Assembly (NCBI GenBank): GCA_934045075.1
Contig: OW203726.1
Coordinates: forward strand, 16,493,988-16,557,987
Source of the DNA: Yponomeuta sedellus
Taxonomy: Eukaryota > Arthropoda > Insecta > Lepidoptera > Yponomeutidae
DNA length: 64,000 bases
Direction: 5' to 3'
Under the pieces are notes generated by a model. The model did not search any database, had not been told where the DNA came from, and saw only the letters and a list, made by a program, of their open reading frames with translations. The translations under genes and the position numbers were made by a program. This document shows positions 52,728 to 63,939 of this stretch, in pieces; the first letter of the stretch is position 1; every line of letters begins with the position of its first letter.

Positions 52728-53068
52728 AGCGCTCGTAGCCTTGGCGAACCGAGTGATTGGAATCAATCACTTGTGTTAAGCAACAACAAGCGCGGTTAGG
52801 TGCAGGATGGGTGACCGTCCTGTGGCTACCGCTGGTGGCATTTTTCCGACACGCTTCCGTGCTTCGCAAGGCACGTTATGCCGTTGGTGCTGGCTGTCAT
52901 GTAACGGCAGTCGTTAAGCTATGTCAGAGGCCTTATAGGCGGCTTGATAACTTCTGACAGTAAGGCCCGCCACTGACTTACAAATCCTCCACCAACCAAC
53001 CTTCCTGCGATGCAGGAAGAGACCCGTGCCCTAACAGTGGGGATATACAAGGGTTGATAAAAATAACG
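52728..53068 (+). repeat. 5S-like SINE, complete copy
   Basis: The head at about 52733-52848 reads 'tgtgttaagcaacaacaagc', 'gcggttaggtgcaggatggg' and 'tgaccgtcctgtgg', close to the 5S rRNA internal control region. The body follows ('gcttccgtgcttcgcaagg', 'tgctggctgtcatgta', 'gcggcttgataacttctgac') and the tail 'gggttgataaaaataacgat'. A central 'ggacttggccccc' block is deleted relative to 18808. Confidence 0.8.
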
Positions 53069-53525
53069 ATAAGCACTTGTCCAGGTCCCAAACTAGGATA
53101 CGTTGTGCTATAATACACCCAGACCCACACCATATTATAATATAGCCCCGGTGGAAAGCAAACTCCCGTACTCTAGACCATTGCGGCAGTTCATATTTTC
53201 CCAAAATATTTTGCTGGTACTACAAGAAGTATTCTATTCTGTTCTACTCTACAGGGCAGTACCATAATCCTCTTACCTTCCCGAAAAGCTGTCGAATAAG
53301 TTTTACCTTTAGCTTCAGGATTACTTGAAATAGGAAAAAAATATTGCAGTTTTTCTATCAAACTAACTATTTTCGAGTTCCTATTGTGTGGATTGACAAA
53401 CAGAAGTTCGAGCACCTCCCTTTTTTTAGCATATAGCGGGCTTTTCATTCACCAACTACTTATATTTTAATAATTTCTGGTCAAACAAAAAGCAGTCAAC
53501 AAATACATACTTATAATTTTAAAAA
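53069..53525. other. Non-coding; SINE-B tail fragment at about 53070-53115
   Basis: 'gcacttgtccaggtcccaaa' and 'ctaggata' represent a short SINE-B tail. The 85-codon minus-strand ORF at 53191-53448 has K/R-rich and hydrophobic stretches but no domain that I know. Confidence 0.35.
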
Positions 53526-53529
53526 CCTA

Positions 53530-53890
53530 TTTCAATAACCTATCCCGGCATGGGTAGATTTTTTAGCCTCTAAATAGGTTATTAAAATTGTCCTTAGAAC
53601 GGGTTAGTGCTTTAAAAAAAGATTATATCATGAGGGTACAGCAAAATCATTCCGATGTAAAAACCTAAGTGCAAAGTAGGTACTCGGGGCTGCAAGTGAT
53701 GCAAATTACTTCAGCCAGATGTCGCTGCCTGTACGTAATACAGAGAATATTGTAAAGAGGTTCGAAATTTCACTGATGCCGGTGACTCGCCCATTAGCTC
53801 AGTTGGAAAGAGCGCTGGCACGGATAGCCAGAGGTCGCGGGTTCGAATCCCGGCATGGGTGGAATTTTTAGCCTCTAAATAGGTTTTTAA
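53530..53890 (+). repeat. tRNA-like module, 1.2 tandem units
   Basis: A first partial unit ('atcccggcatgggt' at 53541, then the tail) is followed by the spacer ('cggggctgcaagtgatgcaa', 'gtcgctgcctgtacgtaata') and a full tRNA-like core (about 53790-53862: 'cccattagctcagttgga', CTGGC/GCCAG, 'gggttcgaatccc'). The two CCCGG motifs are 306 bp apart, the same period as at 18336 and 60388. Confidence 0.8.
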
Positions 53891-55165
53891 AATACATACT
53901 TGCTCAGCTATACATTTGTCCCGCCTTAATAATGATAATTACTACGATGGATGGGCAATGAGCGCTGAGCTATGTTTTCTATGTTACTCAGGTTTCCTCA
54001 CGATATTTTCCTTAAAGGTTAGCGTTTACTCTCTCTCTCTCTCTCTCTTTCTCTCTGAGAAAAGGCCTGGGTCCTGCAGTGGGACGTATAAAGTATATAC
54101 GTACCACTGCATAACACAGGCTTTCCCTGCAAGACACCCTTATACATAAAAATATATAAAAATGATCTCAGACAGAGATAAGATGATTTTGAGAGTGAGT
54201 ATGGGCTGTATTATTAGTTGAGAAAGACCTATAATATGGGCTGCGTTATTAGTTGGGAAGATAAAAAGTACCCGGCGTGCGTGCATGCAACGACTAATGA
54301 ACTTCGACGAAACGGAGGCGATGTGTCAGGATCGTGGCAAGTAGCAGGCCCTGGTCTCTGCCTACCCCTCTGGGATACAGGCGTGAAGTTATGTATGTAT
54401 TAGTTTTGTTAACAATAAAGCACTTAGAAACAGAATTAAAGTAAAGACAGAATTTCTAAAGAAATTTCTTCCAGCAGAATAGTATGTTTTTAAACTAAAA
54501 CTCTAGTTTAGCTGCGAGTTATCTGTTCTGGCCGTTTAAAAAATTAAAAAATATATATAACAGACATAACATGAAAATATACCAGGTTAAATAAGTTTCA
54601 ATCAAAGGATAGATGTTATCACAAGTTTCACGAAACCTGCAAGATCGAATAGACCAACATTTGGTTAAACCTTTGTTAAAACTTAATACTTTGCTTAATT
54701 AAAACCATTGTTAACGAGTAAACTTATTACAATCAGGCTCCCAAAATGCGTAGGGAGCGATTGGGTTACGAAATATTGACTCGCCCGAACAAAAGAAGAT
54801 CAAACAATGCCTAAGGGGAATTTAGGCTCCTCAACCGGCCTACTTGTGGTAGTATCTTGGAATATTAAAAAAATATTTCTTTACTTTATTATTAATTATA
54901 TAAAAAAAGATACCGGATGCCCCACGTAGGGCGCCAGTGGAAGGTCTTGTGATAAATGGTAAAAATGTATATGACTTCCATATCTGTGTTTATTTTTCAG
55001 CTGTAAAAATAAAACTGATAAGAATAAACAGGGAAAATAGGTAAATTTAAGATAAAAATTGTCAATGGTATTACTTAGTCAACAATGACGTAGCAAGTGT
55101 AAAGAAAAAAGAAATTTAGAAATGCAGGGGACGTATTTTAAAACTTTAATTTTAATAATAAATAC
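53891..55165. other. Non-coding; (CT)n run at 54028-54057
   Basis: A CT microsatellite of about 30 bases occurs, followed by 'ggcctgggtcctgcagtggg', a degraded RT-3' fragment. 'gcctacccctctgggataca' near 54358 is the short dispersed repeat. Nothing gene-like is seen. Confidence 0.4.
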
Positions 55166-55170
55166 TTAAA

Positions 55171-55266
55171 CCAACCCGGACTTGGCCCCCGAGGTGGAGT
55201 ATGACCTAATCTTCCTGCGATGCAGGAAGAGATCCGTGCACCAGCAGTGGGGGCATACAAGGGTTG
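55171..55266 (+). repeat. 5S-like SINE, 3' fragment
   Basis: 'accaacccggacttggcccc', 'cttcctgcgatgcaggaaga' and 'gggggcatacaagggttgat' are in order. Confidence 0.8.
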
Positions 55267-58200
55267 ATATCGAAACTTAACCTTGAATAAAAAATCCTCC
55301 AAAACACAATTTAGTAATCGTACTATAATAAAGTAGGTATAAAGTAAAACAGAACTTTAATAGGCATTGTCCTAAAAAGTTACATTAGTCTCAAATGATA
55401 TTTAATTTAAAAGGTGTAAGGTCAGTAAATATAATGCTTCAATTATAAAACAATGATATTCACTGATTTGTTTTATTTTTGTGAATAGAGTTTCATTCGA
55501 CCTTTTGACATTCGTTTCATATATGAATGAAATTGGGTTTAATATTTTAAATAAAAAATCGTGAAGACATACACCAAACCTCTTTTACGTTAGGAGAAAA
55601 CGTCAGATAGACGGCAAAGAAACCGTCACCTAAGGCTAGGGGCTCAATATGGCCTCCTAAATTCAGGGGCTCCCGAAGCGGCGTAAGTGACGCTTTACCA
55701 TTGGTGAAAGCGAAACAACCGTTAGGTAGCCCTTAGACACCTATCCCTTTTATCTTAAAAAGGGATAGTGTCCCTTAAAAGATAGGGATTGTTGGTGAAG
55801 TAGTTATTTAAAATTTTCTTGTGTCGAGTCAGGGTGTCATTAAATACTGACCGCTCGTAGGATCTCCGTCTATGACGTAATTTCATGCACGTCGAACTTG
55901 CGGTTTCGTAAACTCTGGTTCCACTTTTCCATTTTAAAAATTAACTAAAGCTACTCAAAAGGAAATATTCAGCCCAGACTCTGAAATTTACTCATTTTCT
56001 CGAATAAAATATATAAAGACAAAACTTTATTTTTTAGGTCAATGCCCATTGGCTACGACAACCTGTAGTGTGTAGATATTGAAGCAAACCTGCAAGCAAA
56101 ACCTGCTTTGTTATACGTATAGTTTTAAGCCTATATTTTCAATAGCAACGAGTAGAGAACGAATCGTCAAGTTAATTGAAAGCTACGGTCACTCTCGCAT
56201 CAGGCTGTATGAGCCGAGTCGGTCAATAGGAAAACACAATGGACCCAGCACAATGGCTCTATTCAGTGGACTTTAAAATGGCCTTTGCAGAATGGAAAAA
56301 AAGTTGGCATGAAGCTACTGTGAGCGCGACGCCAGCGGACTGGGACTAAGTTTTTTCGGACCATACGTAAAAAAATACTAATTCTAGGCTTTCCTTGTAT
56401 CTTCACACATTCATCGTTAACAGGTGGTAAGATAACATAAGAATATTCTTCATTATATACCGGAATAATAGTTACAGAAACAGCCGATACAGAAGATAAG
56501 ATACAATTGGCGGCCTTGTTGCTAATAGAAATTACTTCCCGGCTACTTCAAATTGCATTATTTGCCTTATTATAATTTATCTTCAATTAAGTCCAGATAA
56601 AAGAAGTATCTAGTGGTAGGTATTATAACTTATTTTTTCCCATATATACTCATTGGCTATGGGCTCGTTGCCAGTTTTTTTAAAGACCACCTCCCTCCAA
56701 ACTCCAAGCTGCTCAACCTTGAATCTTTTGACGGTTCGAATATAGTGTCATTCTGGTTGTTAACGTGTTGGTTTTTTTAGATACTTATTGGTGTGTGCCC
56801 TTCCGCGTCATACGGAAAACTTCGTGATGGTTTGGATAATTTGGCTACGCACAAATTGGCACTGTCTTGCCTGTGGATTGAGCCGACTGAGCTGAGAGGA
56901 TGGAGTAGGACTGCGTAATACTAACCTAATTAAAAATTTATATCTCAGATACTATAACGTTTCAATGCTTACTTCACTTATGTAGTTTAGGTAGGTGTAG
57001 TCACTAGATGCACTATAGATAAATCATATAGTCCATCAACTTATCTATTTTCGAGGGATGTGTAAACGGAAATTGTAAGTTGTAAAAATGTTGTTGTATA
57101 TAAAAATCCTGTTGTCTTTGAATTTGTTGTTGTAAAGTCTTTGAATTTATTTGAATTAGATAATAGCCGAAAAACTTCAACTTTTATCTTTTTTTTTACA
57201 AAAATACTAAAATTATTTTACGATACAATTAAATTATTTATTTATTTAATATTGGGAAGACTAACAGCACATAACAAAGAGTAACAAAATCCTTAAACAT
57301 ACAGAAGGCCAATTATAAGTCTCCACTTATGAGCAGAATGCTCTTATCATCACTTACCATAAAAGCAAACGCCAGATATGTTCCTATATTACATGCACCA
57401 AATCGTGTGCAATTCCGTTCATCTACCTGTTAAATTCCAAATCTACTAATTGCTATCATACACGAAAGGATTCCGGCAATATTTGGTGCGCATAATTAGG
57501 CCCACGTAACGGTCCAAAAAACTATGGTCCTAGATGGTACCTGTTAGGTACCACTCACGAACGATGTAAGTTAATATTTCGTTCGCTGGGCCCATGTGTG
57601 CTATTGTTGATTGAAATTGAGTGAAATTTTCAGTTCGGAAAACTTATTTTTCGGTCAATAATAAAGGTTGTAGGTTCATTGCAATTACATTTAATGAATA
57701 GGTTATGTAAAGGGTAAAAATATCTGAAAGCACCTACTTACGCTTAGTGAATGGTAAATTGTTATTGATTACTACAAGACAACATTATTTATTCATAATA
57801 AACTATTCATAATAATTTATTCTATGGTAATAATAAATTATTCTGTGGTATTTTGGCACAGTTTTACTTTTTAGAAGCTATGCTGAAGAATTTGTTAAAA
57901 TGTTAGTTTATTAATTGGTATTTGTATTATTGCGCTGCTGTTTTGTGTCGCTTATAAATAAAACAAATAAAATAAATCTTAATTAACATGTCTCGTAAAT
58001 AAATTATCGACTCAAACAACAAAATAAACCGTATGACGATGCTTTTACACTCGACAGCTCGACAAAATCCACGCTCTTTACTCAATAACAATACAGGCGG
58101 CATTGCAACTAAAATGTTAAGGCCAATGTGCTGTCTGCTGTACTGGACGCATTGAACCGCTCATGAAATTACCGCGTACACAGCGTAGATTGCCCGTAGC

Positions 58201-58555
58201 TATTCATAGACCGGCAGCCTAGCAACAAATCGCAATTTGGCGAGCAAATTCGTTTGTATTGTACCAGCCAACGGTGTGCCGGTGAGAGCTACAGTAATAA
58301 TGGAGTATCCCTTTCGTTGAGGTGGCCGGAGATATTCCGCAAATTGTTAACGTGAATAAACAAGCGGAGGGGCGGCCCCCGCAACCGCCTGCGTCCAGTC
58401 GTGGCACTTCGCATTATATGCGGCATATTCAACTCTGTCGATGAAAATATGGGTCCTGCATAGTGACAAATAGTCGGCAAATGTAAAAATGAATATAAAA
58501 AACGGCCAATTATCAAATTTTTCATTTAAAAATTTTTATTACACGCTTTTTTAAT
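55267..58555. other. Longest stretch without a recognised repeat or gene
   Basis: About 3.3 kb with few landmarks: a short hairpin near 55742-55790 ('cctatcccttttatctt' / 'aaaagataggg'), a degraded TATC-type 3' tail near 56510, and a somewhat GC-richer patch at 58080-58440. Open frames are all short and unsupported. This is the best candidate in the window for old unique intergenic DNA. Confidence 0.4.
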
Positions 58556-58559
58556 CGTT

Positions 58560-58655
58560 TGGCAGTTGTACTCGTGCGTTTCGGAAAATACGATTTTCGC
58601 TGTTAGTGTTATCCGAAAATTGTATTTTTCGAAATGCACGAGTAGAACTACCATT
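58560..58655. repeat. Hairpin, about 37-bp arms
   Basis: 'ggcagttgtactcgtgcgtt', 'cggaaaatacga' face 'gtatttttcg', 'aaatgcacgagtagaactac'. The loop is about 20 bases and the arms carry a few mismatches. Confidence 0.75.
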
Positions 58656-59165
58656 GAAGTTTTAAGAGTTTCCTCGATTTCTCTAGGATCACATCATCAG
58701 ATCTAAACTTGGTGAGTATGAGATCACCTGTGAAGTCTACTTTTTCAAACAGAAAAAGAATATCTAAATCGGTTCACGCGTCTTCGAGTTATCAGGGGAC
58801 ATCCATAGAAAAAAAAGATCCTGATAAACGGAGAACCTTCTCCTTTTTTTGAAGTGGGTTAAAAGACGCGATGAAATCCTAGCAATAACGGAAGAGGAAG
58901 CAGGAAGTTGTTGCGTGAGAGTGGAATTGGAGTGTCTGTAAGTTGAGTAGATTTTGCGCCCGCGTGTGCTCGTGTAGGTGTAGTTTAGAAACTTCACTTC
59001 AGAACACTTCACTGTAGTATAAAGACAAGTAGAAACTTGTCCCACTAAACTGGTCTGATGTTGAGTTTTCTAGGCTGATTAACGTTTTTTCGATACGTCT
59101 TATAACTCCCAACCAAAGTGACCATGACGTCAATTTGTAACCAATTTAGGAATATTGTTGTTATT
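58656..59165. other. Non-coding, nothing recognised
   Basis: A 93-codon minus-strand ORF at 58764-59045 has no recognisable domain. Confidence 0.35.
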
Positions 59166-59167
59166 TG

Positions 59168-59430
59168 CCCACTGCTGAGTACGGGTCTCTTCTTGCATCG
59201 CAGGAATGTTAGGCCATACTCCACCACGGGGGCCAAATCAGGGTCGGTGGAGAATTGTAAGACAGTGGCGGCCTTGTAAGGCCTCCGACATAGCTTAACG
59301 ACTTCCATTACACGACAGCCGGCTCAAACGGCTTAGCGTGACTTGTGAAGCACAAAAGCGCTCGGAAAAAATACGGTAGCGGTAGTCACACTTAACCCTA
59401 GTGATCCACTAAGCCACGAGCGCTACCGTA
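59168..59430 (-). repeat. 5S-like SINE with remnant head
   Basis: 'cccactgctgagtacgggtc', 'caggaatgttaggccatact', 'gacagtggcggccttgtaag' and 'ggctcaaacggcttagcgtg' lead to a degraded head, 'taagccacgagcgctaccgt'. Most of the 5S-like internal region is missing or scrambled. Confidence 0.7.
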
Positions 59431-59731
59431 TTGTAAACTACCTGAGTAATTATACCTACTATCGATTTTAAAATACTCTTGCATACATCGGGTGACAGTA
59501 CAATAATTTTGTCCCATCGTCGTGCCGAATTCAAGTTGAACCCTGGAAATGGATAGTGAATTTCTTTAACTTTCTTTGCTGTGCAATCTATTCTGTATGA
59601 AACTTTTATTTCTATTAAGTAGAAGTAAAGGTAAGGTGGCTCTACTGCAAAACATTATGAATATTATTTATGAGAACACAAGTCCTCAAAACGAGGAGTG
59701 TTTCTAAAGGCAGTTTAATATTCTAATTAAC

Positions 59732-59943
59732 TTAACATAACATAATATTTATATACAGGCACATACATTGCTTCTGGCCCCACATTAGGATACCCTGGGT
59801 CGTGGGAACCAGAAACAACGACATCACAAACATGTAAACATCCAAAACCTGGAGGTTTTTTTTTTCGTCCTCAGCCGAGGATCGAACCCGGGATCTCTCG
59901 CATGGTAGGCAAATGCGCTACCGCTGCGCTACGGAGGTAGCCG
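59732..59943 (-). repeat. tRNA-headed SINE, complete copy
   Basis: The minus-strand head (about 59875-59943) contains 'gtagcgcagcggtagcgca', loop CTACCAT and 'cccgggttcgatcc'. The body has 'gttctggttcccacgaccc', 'gtatcctaatgtggggccag' and a 'tatgttatgttaag' end. Confidence 0.8.
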
Positions 59944-60029
59944 GCCGTGATAGTTTTGCTTTTAAGTTTAGTTGTACTTCTGCCGTAAAAATTTACACAT
60001 TTTTACAATCAACTGTTTAACATAACATA

Positions 60030-60740
60030 TTCTTACACAATTTTAATTTTTAATGCACTAACCCGTGCTAAGGAACAAATTTAAAAACCTATTTAGAGGC
60101 TAAAAATTTCACCCATGCCGGGATTCGAACCCGCAACCTCTGGCTATCCGTACCAGCGCTCTACCAATTGAGCCAATGGGCGACTCACGGCATCAGTGAA
60201 ATTTCGAACCTCTTTACAATATTCTCTGTATTACGTACAGGCAGCGACATCTGACTTAAGCAAATTGCATTACTTACAGCCCCGACTACCTACTTTGCAG
60301 TTAGGTTATTTCACTGATGCCTTGAGTCGCCCATTGGCTCAATTGGTAGAGCGCTGGTACGGATAGCCAGACGTTGCGGATTCGAATCCCGGCATGGGTG
60401 AAATTTTTAGCCTCTAAATAGGTTTTTAAATTTGTTCCTTAGCACGGGTTAGTGCATTAAAAATAAAAATAGTGTAATCATGTGGGTACAGTGATATCGT
60501 TCCGGTGTTAAAACCTAACTGCAAAGTAGGTAGTCGGGGCTGTAAGTAATGCAATTTGCTTAAGTCAGATGTCGCTGCCTGTACGTAATACAGAGAATAT
60601 TGTAAAGAGGTTCGAAATTTCACTAATGCCGTGAGTCGCCCATTGGCTCAATTGGTAGAGCGCTGGTACGGATAGCCAGAGGTTGCGGGTTCGAATCCCG
60701 GCATGGGTGAAATTTTTAGCCTCTAAATAGGTTTTTAAAT
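60030..60740. repeat. tRNA-like module: one minus-strand and two plus-strand units
   Basis: A minus-strand unit (60050-60307, core about 60112-60185) meets a plus-strand unit at about 60308, and a second plus-strand unit follows 309 bp later ('ccc' at 60388 and 60697). Plus-strand cores lie at about 60328-60402 and 60636-60711, each with a CTGGT/GCCAG arm and 'ttcgaatccc'. The outer ends ('cctatttagaggctaaaaat' left, 'cctctaaataggtttttaaa' right) are inverted repeats. This is the most complete copy of the family here. Confidence 0.85.
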
Positions 60741-61940
60741 AACATATTCTTTAATCGATTTTCCTACTTTAACAATATTTTTAAACGACCAATCCAACGA
60801 TACACACCCGTGTATGGGAGAAACCCAAAAAAATCCTACCGTTTTTACTTCTTCTTACCGTTTTGTCGGTATGATTATTATGTATACCTATCTATGCCAA
60901 ATCTCAACTTTCTAGTACATATTTGTGCTAAGACGCGGATAATCAGACGGACGGACATGCCGAAACTTGCTTGATTGTTGACTACGGAACCCTAAAAATG
61001 GGCGGTTATATTTTTTAGTTTTTTTTTCCTTGATGGCACCACCCCAATAATAATAGGAACTGAAATATCTGTAAGAACTAAGCGTAACTATGTAGTAAAA
61101 TTTTGTTAATAGATTTATATGGAGCTGACATGTCCATAAAATCTATCACCTTTTTTTTAAGTAGGACAGGTTCCACTTGATCCAGTCTCGCCTGATGGTA
61201 GGTGAGCGAAGACGGGTTATACGATGTTACGGTTAAGGTAGGCACCTTTAACAGGTAAGCACGTAACATCGTCGACCCCTATGTGAACAAAGCTTCTAAA
61301 TAAATAAAGATAATAAATACTGAAAAGTTTTTTTTTATTTAAAATCAGTGCAATAGAGAGACTGGTATAGCCGCAACGGTAGTTCATCCTAACCCAGCCA
61401 CCTCCCTAACGAGCGTAACGTATCATTTGCCTCCGAGTATGAAGTTCGAAATCTCTGCTGCCAAGCGGTAACGATGTGATTGTACTGTTTGCACTGTACG
61501 TAGCCCGCCACAACCTAACTTACACCCTAGTGGCTAGGCCATAAGTACCGTAATTCGACTACCAACTTTGGTAGTGGTTCTCCATACGCTCACCACTCAA
61601 TACACTTGCTCGAACAATCCACAAAGGAATCCATTACTTCAACTATTTCAGTGCGTTTGGGAATGATAACTTGATGACATATGAATACATAAGGAAGATA
61701 TCTGTAGTTCAAGTGAATTCATAAAGGTCTCATGGATCTCTGGACTTTAAAACATGGAAGCCGAAAGTACATTTTGGGAAAGTTTAGTTTTGTTTTAAAA
61801 GATTTCGGTGCACTGAAATAATAATCAGAGACCAATTCCATCAACGTTAGATCATCCATAAAGTGTCGATGTGCTTAAATAAGTAGTTAAAAATAATAAT
61901 TGCCACTAAATGTTTACATTTAATGAATGTATTAAATTTG
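60741..61940. other. Non-coding
   Basis: 'cagacggacggacatgccg' with 'tgactacggaaccctaaaaa' near 60950-60995 is a phrase common in insect repeats. No gene is seen. Confidence 0.4.
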
Positions 61941-61942
61941 GT

Positions 61943-62065
61943 TAGATAGATGGATAGAATATTCTTTATTGTACACAGAAATTACAGTAACAGAAATTAT
62001 ATAAAAATACAGTACAAATGGCGGCCTTATTACTAAAAGCAATTTCTTCCAGGCAACCATAGCAA
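61943..62065 (-). repeat. Non-LTR 3'-end fragment with TATC tail
   Basis: Plus-strand 'tagatagatggatagaat', 'ttctttattgtacac', 'ggcggccttattactaaaag' and 'aatttcttccaggcaacc' are the reverse of 1306-1440. A perfect hairpin 'gcaaatattaacc' / 'ggttaatatttgc' follows at about 62066-62095. Confidence 0.7.
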
Positions 62066-62548
62066 ATATTAACCATTTGGTTAATATTTGCGTTAGTTGA
62101 AATTACTAAATTATATCATCAACGGTGTTATACGCCTATTAATGGGTGTAAGACTGGACTAGGTTATCATTCAGATACAAATTAAGTAATTTTATAAACT
62201 TGGCCTGTTGTTTGTGTCAATTAAATAAATATAATAGTGTTTAAATAATGGTAAGTGGCCGCTCAGGCGTCATATTACCTATGACATAGTTTTTGATAAA
62301 GTAATCTCTTAGGGGCGGTTTCTGAATTCAGAATTTCACTAAGTAGGCATATACATAAGTAACATTCTGTCACGCTCTTTTCTGAGAAATTCTAAGAGAC
62401 AGCACTGCAGTTAACTATTCACTTAGCGAAATACAGAAACTGGCCCTTTGCTTAATCTGCTATTACGTCCCACAGCAGGGCACAGACCTTCTCTCAGAGA
62501 GAATATGGGCTTTATTACCATGCGTGCCCATCGCATCGGCTTAATTAA

Positions 62549-62735
62549 TCTATATTATAAAAATGAATCGCTGAATGTGTTGGTAAGCGCAGATCTCGAG
62601 AGCAGTTGAACCGATTTTGCTAATTCTTTTTTGGAATATTCCTTGAAGTACGAGGTTGGTTCTTACGGAGAGAAAAATAAAAAAAATAATTAGGAATCGA
62701 CTGTTAGGCGGTACGAAGTTCGCTGGGTCAGCTAG
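62549..62735 (+). mobile_element. Short non-autonomous Helitron, complete
   Basis: It starts TCTATATTATAAAAATGAAT at 62549 and ends 'gctgggtcagCTAG' at 62735. It is 187 bp, the same as the copies at 10640 and 34210, and is preceded by A and followed by T as Helitron insertion between A and T predicts. Confidence 0.85.
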
Positions 62736-62854
62736 TAATAAATAATAAATAAATATTCATTCACATCACACATCTCGTTAACCCTATACTAAGTACAACT
62801 AAATGACTTGTGTTACAGGTGTTAACTCGACGATAGATTTAATACAATAAATAC

Positions 62855-62985
62855 ATAGATAACATCCAAGACCCGAGACAAACTAGAAAAGTTCGTTTCC
62901 TAGTTTGACCCGGCCGGGGATCGAACCCGAGACCTTCGGTTTTACAGTCAGCGTGCCACACCGCTGCGCCACCGAGGCCGTCACT
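62855..62985 (-). repeat. SINE-C with tRNA-like head
   Basis: The minus-strand head contains 'cctcggtggcgcagcggtgt' and 'gggttcgatccccgg', then a small palindrome ('aaactaggaaacgaact' / 'agttcgtttcctagttt'-like) and 'gtcttggatgttatc'. It is related to the family at 9275 in its 'cttggatgtt' segment. Confidence 0.6.
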
Positions 62986-63387
62986 GGAAAGACGGCAATA
63001 ACTAAGTCATGGGGTTCTTCAAGATGCTTTCCTTTACAGTTAGCGAATGGCACTACAAATCAACGAATGTACATAACTCGGAAAATCTAAGCCATGTCTT
63101 TTATACGGGTTTTGAGTCCACGGCCTCTCACATGTGACGTATATCTACCAATACGCTACCATTCCTTAATGATGGATTATTACGGGATGGTAGCGTATCG
63201 GCAGAACTTACATTGCTAACTGCAATTTTCTGGAAATTTCCCGTCGCAAATATTAATAATTACATGAGTAATTAAATTTCTGGCCATTTTGCGGATGTTG
63301 AATAATGACAGCGGAATAATAGAGGTGCCGGCGTAATTAAAAGCAATCATCTTGTCAACAGGCCATGTTGTCTTCCCAGACATGACT

Positions 63388-63395
63388 TATAAAAG
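63388..63395 (+). promoter_or_regulatory. Candidate TATA box
   Basis: TATAAAAG lies 79 bp upstream of the ATG at 63467. A TCAGATT initiator-like motif is at 63426; its A (63428) is 40 bp from the first T of the box, longer than the usual 30 or so, so the true start may be nearer 63419. Supported by position only. Confidence 0.4.
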
Positions 63396-63466
63396 GCGGG
63401 GAACATTCTAGTAATGCCTTTTCCATCAGATTCATCTCTCGGAACAATTACTTTGCCGGACTCAAA

Positions 63467-63649
63467 ATGAAAGTGCAACCGTTTGACTCGTTCAAATACA
63501 TTTTGAGCATACTAGCCCAAACCGGATACATGAAGCCTCTTTCTCAGGAATTAAGTCCATTCAAAGACAGGCTTCATAGAATATTTAGGGCCATTACAAT
63601 ATTTGTGGTGGTCGTTTACGATTTTCAACACATCATTTTTATCTTTCAG
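63467..63649 (+). CDS. Putative first coding exon of a chemosensory (odorant) receptor
   Basis: The ATG at 63467 lies in CTCAAAATGAAA, a favourable insect start context. Sixty-one codons end at CAG|GTAAAT (63649/63650), a strong phase-0 splice donor; read-through beyond it meets a stop at about 63679. The exon begins MKVQPFDSFKYIL, continues with a polar stretch (KPLSQELSPFKDRLHRIF) and then a hydrophobic helix (AITIFVVVVYDF, QHIIFIFQ), which would be transmembrane segment 1. Short N-terminus, RLHRIF and a first helix followed by QH.IF..Q resemble lepidopteran odorant receptors (7tm_6 family). That is inference from pattern; a gustatory receptor or a chance ORF remains possible. The remaining exons would lie beyond position 64000. 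Confidence 0.5.
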
Positions 63650-63775
63650 GTAAATGTTGTACTCGTAGTCTTTCAATAAATAAAACATAAAATATAGCAA
63701 CCTTCACGAAGTTCCATAATGATGTTACACATAGATAGATAGAGAACACTATCTATACTATAAAAAGGAATATCT

Positions 63776-63939
63776 TCTATAATATAAAAATGAATCGCTG
63801 AATGTGTTGGTAAGCGCAAATCTTGAGAGCAGCTGAACCGATTTCGGTAATTCTTTTTTTAGAATACTCCTTGTAGTACGAGGATGGTTCTTACGGAGAA
63901 TCGACTGTTAGGCGATGCGAAATTCGCTGGGTCACCTAA
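63776..63939 (+). mobile_element. Short non-autonomous Helitron, internally shortened
   Basis: It starts TCTATAATATAAAAATGAAT at 63776 and ends 'gctgggtcacCTAA' at 63939 (CTRR with AA). It lacks about 20 bp near 'cttacggag' relative to the 187-bp copies. Confidence 0.8.

Noticed and set aside
52733..52848. Possible genuine 5S rRNA gene
   Set aside because: Only the internal control region is well matched; the ends do not pair as in 5S and the sequence runs into a SINE body present in many copies.
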